Shown piece by piece: positions 42,824 through 53,349 of a stretch of 64,000 bases of DNA. A program made the translations under genes and the position numbers. How positions within the stretch are numbered: position 1 is the first letter of the stretch; every line of letters starts with the position of its first letter. Source of the DNA: Capra hircus (taxonomy: Eukaryota; Chordata; Mammalia; Artiodactyla; Bovidae); assembly GCF_001704415.2 (NCBI RefSeq), contig NC_030817.1:30763550-30827549 (forward strand). Direction: 5' to 3'. Under the pieces are notes generated by a model. The model worked only from the letters and a program-made list of their open reading frames with translations, did no database searches and was not told where the DNA came from.

Positions 42824-43399
42824 TGAGAGAGTCATTTCCTAGGCAGGTTGATAAGAAGTCTAGGGGTCCCCAAGGAGAGAGGGGTCTGGAATTCTCAAGG
42901 AGGAAGAAAGGACAAACTTTTTTTCCTTCTCTACAGCCCTTAGGATTATATAACAACAATGTATTATGCCTAAGGACAGTCTCTGGATTAAACCTTCTGG
43001 CTAATTCTGTAAATTATGGGAGTAGACCTGCTCTTTACAAGGATTATATAACAACAGTGTATTCTGCCTGAGGACAGTCTCTGGATTAAACCTTCTGGCT
43101 AATTCTGTTATCTTAAAATGTAAATTATGGGAGTATGTCTGGTGAGGTGTTTGCAACCTCCTGACATTCTTTTGATTTACTGGAGAGTATATAACTCCAT
43201 TGTTAACACTAGCAAGGGGGCACTCTTTCTACCCCATTCTGATGCCTATGTCAGAAGCTTTCTTTATCTCCTTTATACTTTAATAAAACTTTATTACACA
43301 AAAGCTCTGAGTGATCAAGCCTCGTCTCTGGCCCCGGATTGAATTCTTCTCCTCCGGGGGCCAAGGATCCTGGCATCGTGATTCAACAACAACCTTTCA
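42824..43399 (+). mobile_element. Class I ERV 3' LTR with internal tandem duplication
   Basis: 576 bp, about 100 bp longer than the 5' LTR. The extra length is a tandem copy of a U3 segment: 42,943-43,040 and 43,041 onward both begin GGATTATATAACAACA, and both contain AGGACAGTCTCTGGATTAAA. The first copy lacks a short TTATCTTAAAATG stretch seen in the second copy and in the 5' LTR. The LTR ends CAACCTTTCA and is followed by the target duplication CTAC (43,400-43,403). Confidence 0.92.
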
Positions 43400-43418
43400 C
43401 TACCATCACCAGTCACAT

Positions 43419-43690
43419 TGGAGAAGGAAATGGCACCCCACTCCACTACTCTTGCCTGGAAAATCCCATGGACAGAGGAGCCTAGTAGGCTGCAGTCCAT
43501 GGGGTCGCAAAGAGTCGGACACCACTGAACGACTTCACTTTCACTTTCCACTTTCATGCATTGGAGAAGGAAATGGCAACCCACTCCAGTGTTCTTGCCT
43601 GGAGAATCCCAGGGACGGGGGAGCCTGGTGGGCTGCCATCTATGGGGTCGCACAGAGTCGGACACGACTGAAGAGACTTAGCAGCAGCAA
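43419..43690 (+). mobile_element. Two tandem BovA SINE units within the host BovB
   Basis: Two successive bodies are seen (GAGAAGGAAATGGCACCCCA; GAGAAGGAAATGGCAACCCA), ending in GACACGACTGAAGAGACTTA and GCAGCAGC. Near-identical flanks CCAGTCACAT (43,409-43,418) and CCAGGCACAT (43,691-43,700) suggest the target duplication. Confidence 0.88.
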
Positions 43691-44789
43691 CCAGGCACAT
43701 CCACAACTGGGTATTGTTTTTGCTTTGGATTCATCTCTTCATTCTTTCTGGAGTTATTTCTCCACTTATCTCCAGTAGCATATTGGGCACCTACCGACCT
43801 GGGGAGTTCATCTTTCAGTGTCCTATCTTTTTGCCTTTTCATATTGTTCATGGGATTCTCAAGGGAAGAATACTGAAGTGGTTTGCCATTCCCTTCTTCA
43901 GTGAACCACATTTTGTCAGAACTCTCCACCATGATTCATCTGTCTTGGGTGGTCCTACATGGCATGGCTCATAGTTTCATTGGGTTAGGCAAGGCTGTCA
44001 TCCATGTGATCAGTTTGATTAGTTTTCTGTGACTGTGGTTTTCATTCTGTTGGCCCTAAGAATAAGAAGCTTATGGAAGCTTCCTGATGGGAGAGACTGA
44101 CTAAAGGGGAAACTGGGTCTTATTCTGATGGGCTGGGCCATTCTCAGTAAATCTTTAATCCAATTTTCTGTTGATGGGTGGGGCTGTGTTCCCTCCCTGT
44201 TGTTTGACCTGAGGCCAAACTATGGTGGAGATAATGAAGATAATGGCACATCCTCCAGAAGATCCCATGCACACACTGCTGCACTGAGTGCGCCTGACCC
44301 TGCAGCAGGGCACCGCCAACCCACGCCTCTGCTGGAGACTCTTGGACACTCAGGGCAAGTCTGGGTCAGTTTCTTGTGGGATCACTGCTCCTTTCTCCTG
44401 GGTCCTGGTGTGCACAAAGTTTTGTTTGTGCCCTCCAAGAGTCTGTTCCCCTAGTCCTGTGTAAGTTCTGGCAGCTCTATTGTGGGGTTAATGGCAACCT
44501 CCTCCAAAAGGGCTTATGCCATATCCAGGTCTACTGCACCCAGAGCCCCTGCCCCTGCAGCAGACCACTGCTGACCTGCACCTCCACTGGAGATACTCAA
44601 ATACAGTTCTGGTTTAGCCTCTGTGGGGTCTCTGGGTCTTGGTTTGCACAAGGTTTCCTTGAGGCCTCCAAACGCCTCTGGTGGGTAGAGGTTTTGATTC
44701 TAAATGCGATTTCACCCCTCCTACCATCTTGCTGAGGCTTTTTATTTGCCCTTGGATGTGGGGTATCTTTATTTTTGGGGATCCAATAC
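43691..44789 (-). mobile_element. Host BovB (inverted 5' part), segment 3
   Basis: Antisense BovB continues (CCACAACTGGGTATTG, TTGCCATTCCCTTCTTCAG, CCAATTTTCTGTTGATGGG). Frames here are broken. The order of blocks matches copy 1 (1690-2450) and the inverted part of the 56.9-59.2 kb copy. Confidence 0.85.
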
Positions 44790-45834
44790 CAGACCACCTG
44801 ACTTGCCTCTTGAGAAACCTATAAGCAGGTCAGGAAGCAACAGTTAGAACTGGACATGGAACAACAGACTGGTTCCAAATGGGAAAAGGAGTACATCAAG
44901 GCTGTATATTGTCACCATGCTTATTTAGATTATATGCAGAGTACATCATGAGAAATGCTGGGCTGGAAGAAGCACAAGCTGGAATTAAGATTGCTGGGAG
45001 AAATATCAATAACCTCAGATATGAAGATGACACCACCCTTATGGCAGAAAGTGAAGAGGAACTAAAAAGCCTCTTGATGAAAGTGAAAGAGGAGAGTGAA
45101 AAAGTTGGCTTAAAGCTCAACATTCAGAAAATGAAGATCATGGCATCCAGTCCCATCACTTCATGGGAAATCGATGGGGAAACAGTGGAAACAGTGTCAG
45201 ACTTTATTTTTGGGGGCTTCAAAATCACTGCAGATGGTGACTGCAGCCATGAAATTAGAAGACGCTTACTCCTTGGAAGGAAAGTTATGACCAACCTAGA
45301 CAGCATATTCAAAAGCAGAGACATTACTTGGCCAACAAAGATCCATCTAGTCAAGGCTATGGTTTTTCCAGTATGGTTTTTCCACATCCATACATCACAT
45401 CATGTATGGATGTGAGAGTTGGACTGTCCAGAAGGCTGAGCGCCGAAGAATTGATGCTTTTGAACTGTGGTGTTGGAGAAGACTCTTGAGAGTCCCTTGC
45501 ACTGCAAGGAGATCCAACCAGTCAATTCTAAAGGGGATCAGTCCTGGGTGTTCTTTGAAAGGAATGATGCTAAAGCTGAAACTCCAATACTTTGGCCACC
45601 TCATGCAAAGAGTTGACTCATTAGAAAAGACTCTGATGCTGGGATAGATTGGGGGCAGGAGGAGAGGGGACGACAGAGGATGAGATGGCTGGATGGCATC
45701 ACCGACTTGATGGACATGAGTTTGAGTGAACTCCGGGAGATGGTGATGGACAGGGAGGCCTGGTGTGCTGCAGTTCATGGGGTTGCAAAGAGTAGGACAT
45801 GACTGAGTGACTGAACTGAACTGAACTGAACTGA
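44790..45834 (+). mobile_element. BovB 3' piece inserted in the host BovB
   Basis: Starts at ATACCAGACCACCTGACTTG and ends in repeated ACTGA. The frame 44,879-45,415 has RQ/HQGCILSPCLFRLYAEYIMR-type text. The YADD catalytic box is changed to YEDD here (LRYEDDTTLMAESEEEL), so it is inactive. A local duplication (GTATGGTTTTTCCACATCCA) near 45,371 breaks the frame. No clear target duplication. Confidence 0.88.
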
Positions 45835-45985
45835 ATGTTCTCCGGTTATGGTTGTTCAGCAGTGAGTTGTAATTTTGGAGTTCTCACAGGAGAAGAGCAC
45901 ATGTCCTTCTACACCACCATCTTCATCCACTGTACCTTTACATGTATTTGTAAACGACTTTTTAAAAAAATTCCAGCCACATTGT
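45835..45985. other. Probable 5' tip of the host BovB
   Basis: ATGGTTGTTCAGCAGTGAGT and GAGCACATGTCCTTCTACAC read like the antisense of the BovB 5' end. The last ~70 bases are unassigned. CATTGT at 45,980-45,985 is the left target duplication of the solo LTR. Confidence 0.5.
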
Positions 45986-47649
45986 TGCCGGGGGCCAGCG
46001 TGAGGAATTCCGCCCATGGCAAAGGTCATGAGGAAGGAGGCTTGGCATACGCAAAGGCGTGATCAAGCCTCAGGAAACCCCCTGTTCCCGAGCATCTAAC
46101 CCCAAAACCAGAGTCTGTTTTATGCTCTCACCTACACTTCTGACTTTACGGGGGGCTCTCCCCCATAACTGTTTCTCTTGGAGAAGGAGTAAACGTACAG
46201 CTCCAAGGCAATAAAAATTCTTGGGCGTGACAAGAGTGTTTCAGCTTACGGACTCCTCTGAAGGTTATCTAGCCCACCTGTATAGGTTTGTCCGGCCACA
46301 TGTGATTGTTTACAGCCTCCCAACCTGAGAGGTATGAGATGTTTTAGACTTACTAAAGGCAAATTATTTTGGGGAGTTAGAAATTATTAGTATAGTTGGT
46401 TAGGAATTATATTGGTGAAGGGTTCTTCATTTGTTGTGTCAATAATTGCTGCTAATTCCCTGCTCTGGGTGGGACAAGGATGTCTCAGGTCAAACCTCTC
46501 TGCTGACAGACTAGCTGGTGTGACAGGATTATCCATACTGCTGCCACTAGGCATAAGATTGTTTACTACCTCTCAACCGTAAACCGCACAGAGAGTTTTG
46601 GAGTATTTTGAGAGTCTTAATTAGCATAGGACTTTTTCTTCTTGTTGAGTCAAGAAGGCCAGGCCTCCATATCCTTAGGCACTTGGGAATATATTAATCA
46701 ATGTATTTGGGAATATATTAATCAATGTATTTGGAATATAGCAAAGGAAATATAGTAGTTTTTGATGTTAGCAATACTAGACTTTTTGAGTTAATGGATT
46801 TTCTCTTTTGTAATAGATCACTGTACTTTGTTATAAATCACTGTGTCCTTGCTATGTAAGAATGTAACTTTATCATATCTTAAGACTAAATAGGTCTTAA
46901 GGGGAGCATTGGTGAAAGGATTTTCAGTTGGTGGGCTGATGTTTGCTGCTAAATCTCCATGTTCCCTACTCTTATAATGAATATAACTAGCATATAGGAG
47001 AAATAAGTATTAACCTTTAAGCATATAGGAGAAATAAGTATTAACCTTTAAGATTAATCATGTTAACCTTGGGTTAAATAAATTCCTTTCTTGATTGTAA
47101 CTCACTACACCCTCACCCTATAGGAATGTAACTTTATTTGGAGGGTGGTGCCTGGTTTAAGAAAAAACACCCTTGGAAAAAATAAGTTTTTTGGTTATCA
47201 GAAAGAAAGGATCATAAAATGTCAGCAGGTCTCACTCATGGCCAGAAGATGATGTAATATCCCTAAGACCTTTTTTTTTTATACATTTATGTGAAGCACC
47301 TGATTTTGACAAAGGTCAGGACTGCTGACTCCCACGTGACTCTGTATTCATCCCTATGTGTAACAAAAGGTATATAAGCAAACCCAAAAATAAAGAAATT
47401 GGATCAGTTTCCGGAAAGACTGATTCCCCCATGTTGCTTCTTTCTTGCTCCTGTTTTTCTGGCTGAATTCCCATCTGGAGCATGGATGCTATTCCACGTT
47501 ATTCAGCCTCCTTTTCTCCACTAATCTTCCTACTACACTATCCATTTCTAATCTCTCTATATCTGTGATTAAATATGTATTTTTCCAAAGACGCCGACTC
47601 CGTCCCCACCTTCGAATCACCCTGGATCCACTGGGGCTGGACCCCGGCA
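45986..47649 (+). mobile_element. ERVK-type solo LTR, 1.66 kb
   Basis: It starts TGCCGGGGGCCAGCG and ends GGACCCCGGCA. These ends are inverted repeats of each other with TG...CA termini. A perfect 6-bp target duplication CATTGT lies at 45,980-45,985 and 47,650-47,655. An AATAAA signal is present near 47,388 (AAAAATAAAGAAATTGG) with a pyrimidine-rich stretch after it. No internal viral sequence is seen, so the provirus was removed by LTR recombination. It resembles the large bovine ERVK LTR families; the exact family is not named. Internally, a short tandem duplication (AAGCATATAGGAGAAATAAG) occurs at about 46,990-47,050. Confidence 0.88.
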
Positions 47650-47655
47650 CATTGT

Positions 47656-47739
47656 GTTTTAAGAATCATTCCTAATATATACAGACACAGAATGGCTTGC
47701 CAATACCCTAGCATGGAGGATCGCTCCTGTCCATGAACA
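47656..47739. other. Unassigned junction sequence
   Basis: 84 bases between the solo LTR and the sense BovB. They could be filler at the BovB inversion junction or an unrecognised 5' BovB sequence. Confidence 0.4.
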
Positions 47740-50274
47740 CTCTCTTTCAACAAACAACACAAGAGAAAACTCTATACATGGACATCACCAGGTGGTCAAT
47801 ACTGAAATCAGATTGATCATATTCTTTGCAGCCAAAGATGGAGAAGCTCTATACAGTCAGCAAAAACATGACCAGGAGCTGAGTGTGGCTCAGTTTATAA
47901 ACTCCTTATTGCCAAATTAAGATTTAAGTTGAAGAAAGTAGGGAAACCACTAGACCATTCAGGTATGACCTAAATCAAATCCATTATGATTATACAGTGG
48001 AAGTGACAAGTAGATTCAAGGGATTACATCTGATAGACAGAGTACCTGAAGAACTATGGACAGAGGTTCGTGACACTGTACAAGAGGCAGTGATCAAGAA
48101 CATTCCCAAGAAAAAGAAATGCAAAAAGGCAAAATGGTTGTTGGAGGCCTTGCAAATAGCTGTGAAAATAAGAGAAGTGAAAAGCAAAGGAGAAAAGGAA
48201 AGATATACCCATTTAAAGGCAGAGTTCCAAAGAACCGCAAGGAGAGATAAGAAAGCCTTCCTCAATGATCAGTGCAAAGATATAGAGGAAAACAATAGAA
48301 TGGGAAAGACTCTTCAAGAAAATTCAAGATACCAAGGGAACATTTCATGCAAAGATGGGCACAGTAAAGGACAGAAATGCTATGGACCTAACAGAAGCAG
48401 AAGATACTAAGAAAAGGTGGCAAGAATACACAGAAGAACTATACAAAAAATATCTTCATGACCCAGATAACCATGATGGTGTGATCACTCACCTAGAGCC
48501 AGACATCCTGGACTGTGAAGTCAAGTGGGCCTTAGGAAACATCACTATGAACAAAGCTAGTGGAGGTGATGGAATTCCAATAGAGCTGTCTCAAATCCTA
48601 AAAGATGATGCTGGGAAAGTGCTGCACTCAATATGCCAGCAAATTTGGAAAACTCAGCAGTGGCCACAGGACTGGAAAAAGTAAGTTTTCATTCCAATCC
48701 CAAAGAAAGGCAATGCCAAAGAATGCTCAAACTACCACACAATTGCACTCATCTCACACACTAGCAAAGTAATGCTCAAAATTCTCTAAGCCAGGCTTCA
48801 ACAGTATGTGAACTGTGAACTTCTAGATGTTAAAGCTGGATTTAAAAAGGCAGAGGAACCAGAGATCAAATTGCCAACATTTGATGGATCATTGAAAAAG
48901 CAAGAGAGTTTCAGAAAAACATCTACTTCTGCTTTATTGACTACACTGAAAATTTTGACTGTGTGGATTACAATAAAGTGTGGAAAATTCTGAAAGAGAT
49001 GGGAATACCAGACCACCTGACCTGCCTCTTGAGAAATCTGTATTCAGGTCAAGAAGCAACAGTTAGAACTGGACATGGAACAACAGACTGGTTCCAAATT
49101 GGGAAAGGAGTACATTAAGGCTGTATATTGTCACCCTGCTTATTTAACTTATATGCAGAATACATCATGTGAAATGCCAGGCTGGATGAAGCACAACCTG
49201 TAATCAAGATTGCCAGGAAAAATATCAATAACCTCAGATATTCAGATGACACCACACTTTTGGCAGAAAGCGAAGAAGAGCTAAAGAGTCTCTTGATGAA
49301 AGCGAAAGAGAAGAATGAAAAAGTCAGCTTAAAACTCAACATTCAGAAAACGAAGATCTTGGCATCTGGTACCATCACTTCATGGCAAATAGATGGGGAA
49401 ACAATGGAAACAGCAAGAGACTATTTTTTTGGGGGCTCCAAAATCACTGCAGATGGTGACTGCAACCACGAAATTAAAAGATGCTTGCTCCTTGGGAAAA
49501 AAGCTATGACCAACCTAGCTGAAGCTCCAGTACTTTGGCCACCTCATGCAAAGAGTTGACTGATTGGAAAAGACTCTGATGCTGGGAGGGATTGGGGGCA
49601 GGAGGAGAAAGGGACAACCAAGGATGAGATGGCTGGATGGCATCACTGACTCGATGGATGTGAGTCTGAGTGAACCCCGGGAGATGGTGATGGCCAGGGA
49701 TGCCTGGCGTGCTGCGATTCATGGGGTTGCAAAGAGTCGGACAGGACTGAGTGACTGAACTGAAATGAACCTAGACAGCACGTTAAAAGCAGAGACACTA
49801 CTTTGCCAACAAAGGTCCATCTAGTCAAAGCTATGGTTTTTCCAGTAGTGATGTATGGATGTGAGAGTAGAACTATAAAGAAAGTTGAGCATCGAAGAAC
49901 TGATGCTTTTGAACTGTGGTGTTGGAGAAGACTCTTGAGAGTCCCTTGGACTGCAAGGAGATCCAACCAGTCCATCCTAAAGGAAATCAGTCCTGAATAA
50001 TCATTGGAAGGACTGATGCTGAAGCAGAAACTCCAATAATTTGGGCACCTGATGGAAGAACTGACTCATTAAAAAAGACCCTGATGTTGGGACAGATTGA
50101 AAGTGGGAGAAGAAGGGGATGACAGAGGATGAGATGGTTGGATGGCATCACTGACTCAATGGACATGAATTTGAGTAAGCTCTGGGAGTTGGTGATGGAC
50201 AGGTAAGACTGGCATGCTGCAGTCCATTGGGTCACAAAGAGCTGGACACCACTGAGTGACTGAACTGAACTGAA
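47740..50274 (+). mobile_element. Host BovB, sense 3' part
   Basis: Long sense BovB from the end of the endonuclease region through the reverse transcriptase to the ACTGAACTGAACT tail. Frames 47,997-48,410 and 48,355-48,684 are broken pieces (NKASGGDGIPIELSQ is visible). Further pieces follow at 48,808-48,993 and 49,260-49,559, and the polymerase YADD box is mutated (LRYSDDTTLL-like, read near 49,235-49,262). Multiple frameshifts; inactive. Confidence 0.88.
49519..49767 (+). mobile_element. Short BovB 3' end inserted in the host BovB, with 7-bp target duplication
   Basis: AACCTAG at 49,512-49,518 and 49,768-49,774 brackets a 249-bp BovB tail. The host sequence 'gaccaacctag' resumes with 'acagcacgttaaaagcagag' after it. 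Confidence 0.85.
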
Positions 50275-50286
50275 CTCAGCCCAGGT

Positions 50287-50477
50287 AGTGATGAAAAAGT
50301 ACATTTCTGACTGTTGAACCTAGACCAATGTGATGTACACCATGTTCCCCCATCCCTGACCCCGCTCCAGTCCCAGCCCCCAATAGTGTCCCTTCATAGA
50401 CTTTGGCTGGGGACTTGTGCTAGGGAAGATGATTCAGGGTAGCAATGGTACCTGCTGTCTTTAACTGGTCCTCAGGC
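50287..50477. other. Unique spacer between BovB copies
   Basis: No recognisable feature. Confidence 0.5.
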
Positions 50478-52014
50478 TCAGTTCAGTTCAGTTCAGTTCA
50501 GTCGCTCAGTCGTGTCCGACTCTTTGTGAGCCCATGAATTGCAGCACGCCAGGCCTCCCTGTCCATCACCAACTCCCGGGGTTCACTCAGACTCACGTCC
50601 ATCGAGTCAGTGACGCCATCCAGCCATCTCATCCTCGGTCGTCCCCTTCTCCTCCTGCCCCCAATCCCTCCCAGCATCAGAGTCTTTTCCAATCAGTCAA
50701 CTCTTCACATGAGGTGGCCAAAGTACTGGAGCTTCAGCTTTAGCATCATTCCTTCCAAAGAAATCCCAGGGTTGATCTCCTTCAGAATGGACTGGTTGGA
50801 TCTCCTTGCAGTGCAAGGGACTCTCAAGAGTCTTCTCCAACATCACAGTTCAAAAGCATCAATTCTTCGGCGCTCAGCCTTCTTCACAGTCCAACTCTCA
50901 CATCCATACATAACCACAGGAAAGACCATAGCCTTGACTAGACGGACCTTAGTCGGCAAAGTAATGTCTCTGCTTTTGAATATACTATCTAGGTTGGTCA
51001 TAACTTTTCTTCCAAGGAGTAAGCGTCTTTTAATTTCATGGCTGCAGTCACCATCTGCAGTGATTTTGGAGCCCCCAAAAATAAAGTCTGACACTGTTTC
51101 CACTGTTTCCCCATCTATTTCCCATGAAGTGATGGGACCGGATGCCATGATCTTCGTTTTCTGAATGTTGAGCTTTAAGGCAACTTTTTCACTCTCCTCT
51201 TTCACTTTCATCAAGAGGCTTTTTAGCTCCTCTTCACTTTCTGCCATAAGGGTGGTGTCATCTGCATATCTGAGGTTATTGATATTTCTCTCGACAATCT
51301 TGATTCCAGCTTGTGTTTCTTCCAGTCCAGCGTTTCTCATGATGTACTCTGCATAGAAGTTAAATAAGCAGGGTGACAATATACAGCCTTGACGTACTCC
51401 TTTTCCTATTTGGAACCAGTCTGTTGTTCCATGTCCAGTTCTAACTGCTGCTTCCTGACCTGCATACAGATTTCTCAAGAGGCAGGTCAGGTGGTCTGGT
51501 ATTCCCATCTCTTTCAGAATTTTCCACACTTTATTGTGATCCACACAGTCAAAGGCTTTGGCATAGTCAATAAAGCAGAAATAGATGTTTTTCTGGAACT
51601 CTCTTGCTTTTTTCATGATCCAGTTGATGTTGGCAATTTGATCTCTGGTTCCTCTGCCTTTTCTAAAACCAGCTTGAACATCAGGGAGTTCACAGTTCAC
51701 GTATTGCTGAAGCCTGGCTTGGAGAATTTTGAGCATTACTTTACAAGCATGTGAGATGAGTGCAATTGTGCGGTAGTTTGAGCATTCTTTGGCATTGCGT
51801 TTCTTTGGGATTGGAATGAAAAATGACCTTTTCCAGTCCTGTGGCCATTGCTGAGTTTTCCAAATTTGCTGGCATTTTGAGTGCAGCACCTTCACAGCAT
51901 CATCTTTCAGGATTTGAAACAGCTCAACTGGAATTCCATCACCTCCACTAGCTTTGTTCATAATGATGCTTTAAGGCCTACTTGACTTCACATTCCAAGA
52001 TGTCTGGCTCTAGA
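50478..52014 (-). mobile_element. BovB LINE copy, 5'-truncated, well preserved
   Basis: Antisense BovB with the GTTCAGTTCAGTTCAG tail at the left, truncated at about 52,014 (GGCTCTAGATTA). It is less decayed than the host BovB. A stop splits the polymerase frame near 50,843. Confidence 0.92.
50843..51961 (-). pseudogene. BovB reverse-transcriptase fragment, 372-codon open frame
   Basis: The frame covers most of the BovB reverse-transcriptase domain: NKASGGDGIPVELFQILKDD, IPKKRNAKECSNYRTIALIS, FCFIDYAKAFDCVDHNKVWK (first catalytic aspartate region), GVRQGCILSPCLFNFYAEYI, and LRYADDTTLMAESEEEL with an intact YADD box. It lacks the N-terminal endonuclease because the element is truncated, and its C-terminal tail continues only in other frames. 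It cannot support retrotransposition by itself. Confidence 0.9.
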
Positions 52015-52465
52015 TTACAGTTTCTATGGAGAGAAGGATTTGAGGCTGATAGGATCTGGTAGACTTAAAGGCTAGCTTTGTGAGACTGAGCACAGTGAAC
52101 AGTACATAAGGCATGGGGGAGGGAGGAAATGTTTTCCTTCCTTCTTCAGGAAACCAGGGACAGTCTTACAGCCTACAGATAGAAACCTTGGAAACGGAAG
52201 CCTGGATACCAAACTTGATGTTCTTGTAATGGTGAGTGGAAGCAGTGAGGGTTCCACAATTCATCCTGCAAGAATCATTTAAGGATAAGTGGGAATGGAG
52301 GTAAAATATTAATGCAGATTAGTTGTGATTGTTGCTGACACTGCTTTGTGGGTCCATGTGAATCTCTTTCTTTGGGATACCCAACTATAGGTGAGAGATA
52401 CCTTCTTTTGGGGGATTAGTATTTCATTATATTTTTGACAAGTTGAGATATAATTATATTAGTTT
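52015..52465. other. Intergenic sequence
   Basis: No coding frame or named repeat is recognised. Confidence 0.45.
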
Positions 52466-52870
52466 CAGATGTTGTTGTTCAGAGGCTAAGTCCGGTCCAA
52501 CTCTTTGTGACCCCATGGACTGCAGGATGCTGGTCTTCCCTGTCCTTTGCTATCTCCTGGGGTTTGCTCAAATTCACGTCTATTGAGTCAGTGATGCTAT
52601 CTAACCATCTCATACTCTGCCACCCTCTTCTTTTGCTTTCAGTCTTTCCTGCATCACAGTCTTTTCCAATGAGTCGGCTGTTTGCATCAAATGGCCAGAG
52701 TATTGGAGCTTCAGCTTCAGCATCAGTCCTTCCAATGAATATTCAGGGTTGGTTTCCTTTAGGATTGACTGGTTTGATCTCCTTGATGTCCAAGGGACTC
52801 TCAAGGGTCTTCTCCAGGACTACAACTCAAAAGCATCAATTCTTCAGCACTCAGCCTTCGTTATGGTCCA
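52466..52870 (-). mobile_element. BovB LINE 3' end
   Basis: Antisense tail from about GTTGTTGTTCAGAGGC to AACTCAAAAGCATCAATTC. The reverse frame 52,610-52,804 contains MRVPWTSRRSNQSILKETNP. More diverged than other copies. Confidence 0.85.
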
Positions 52871-52939
52871 CCTCTATATTGCAAAATGATCACCACAATA
52901 AATCTATGTACATCCATCATGACACAGTTTTTCTTCTTA

Positions 52940-53299
52940 TGACAAGAGCTTTAAAGATCAATGGTCTTAGCAACTTATAAATATATAAATATAGCAGTAT
53001 TACTAACTATAGTCTCCATACAGTACACTCCATCTTCCTGACTTACTTATTTTATAAGTGGAAGTTTCTATTTTTGACTATCTACTGCCTGTTTCTGGTG
53101 ACTACCAATCAGTTCTCTGTATATGAGTTTTCTTTTTCTTTTTATTTTAGATTCCACATATAAGTGAGATCATATAGTATTTGTATTTCTTTATCTGACT
53201 GGTTTCACTTAGCATAATGCCCTTTAAGTTTCATCCATATTATTGCAAATGGAAGGATTTCCTTCTTTTGTATGGCTGAATAACATTCAATTGCATTCC

Positions 53300-53349
<50 letters not shown>

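Larger units (their letters stand above)
26128..50286. mobile_element. Composite: one 5'-inverted BovB copy carrying all inner insertions
   Basis: The 12-mer CTCAGCCCAGGT occurs at 26,128-26,139 and 50,275-50,286. Just inside the left copy the antisense BovB begins at the point whose sense text is GGTCATAGCAAA. The sense BovB that ends at 50,274 begins at about 47,740 with CACTCTCTTTCAACA, the next bases of BovB (compare copy 1 at 1101-1140). The two halves are therefore adjacent in the parent element but inverted relative to each other, as expected for one twin-primed insertion. All inner pieces would then be later insertions. About 230 bp near 45,900-47,739 (outside the solo LTR) remain unassigned, so the model is inference. 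Confidence 0.65.

Noticed and set aside
44790..45834. Target duplication for the inner BovB piece at 44.8-45.8 kb
   Set aside because: Only AAT-like microhomology is seen at the edges; too short to claim.
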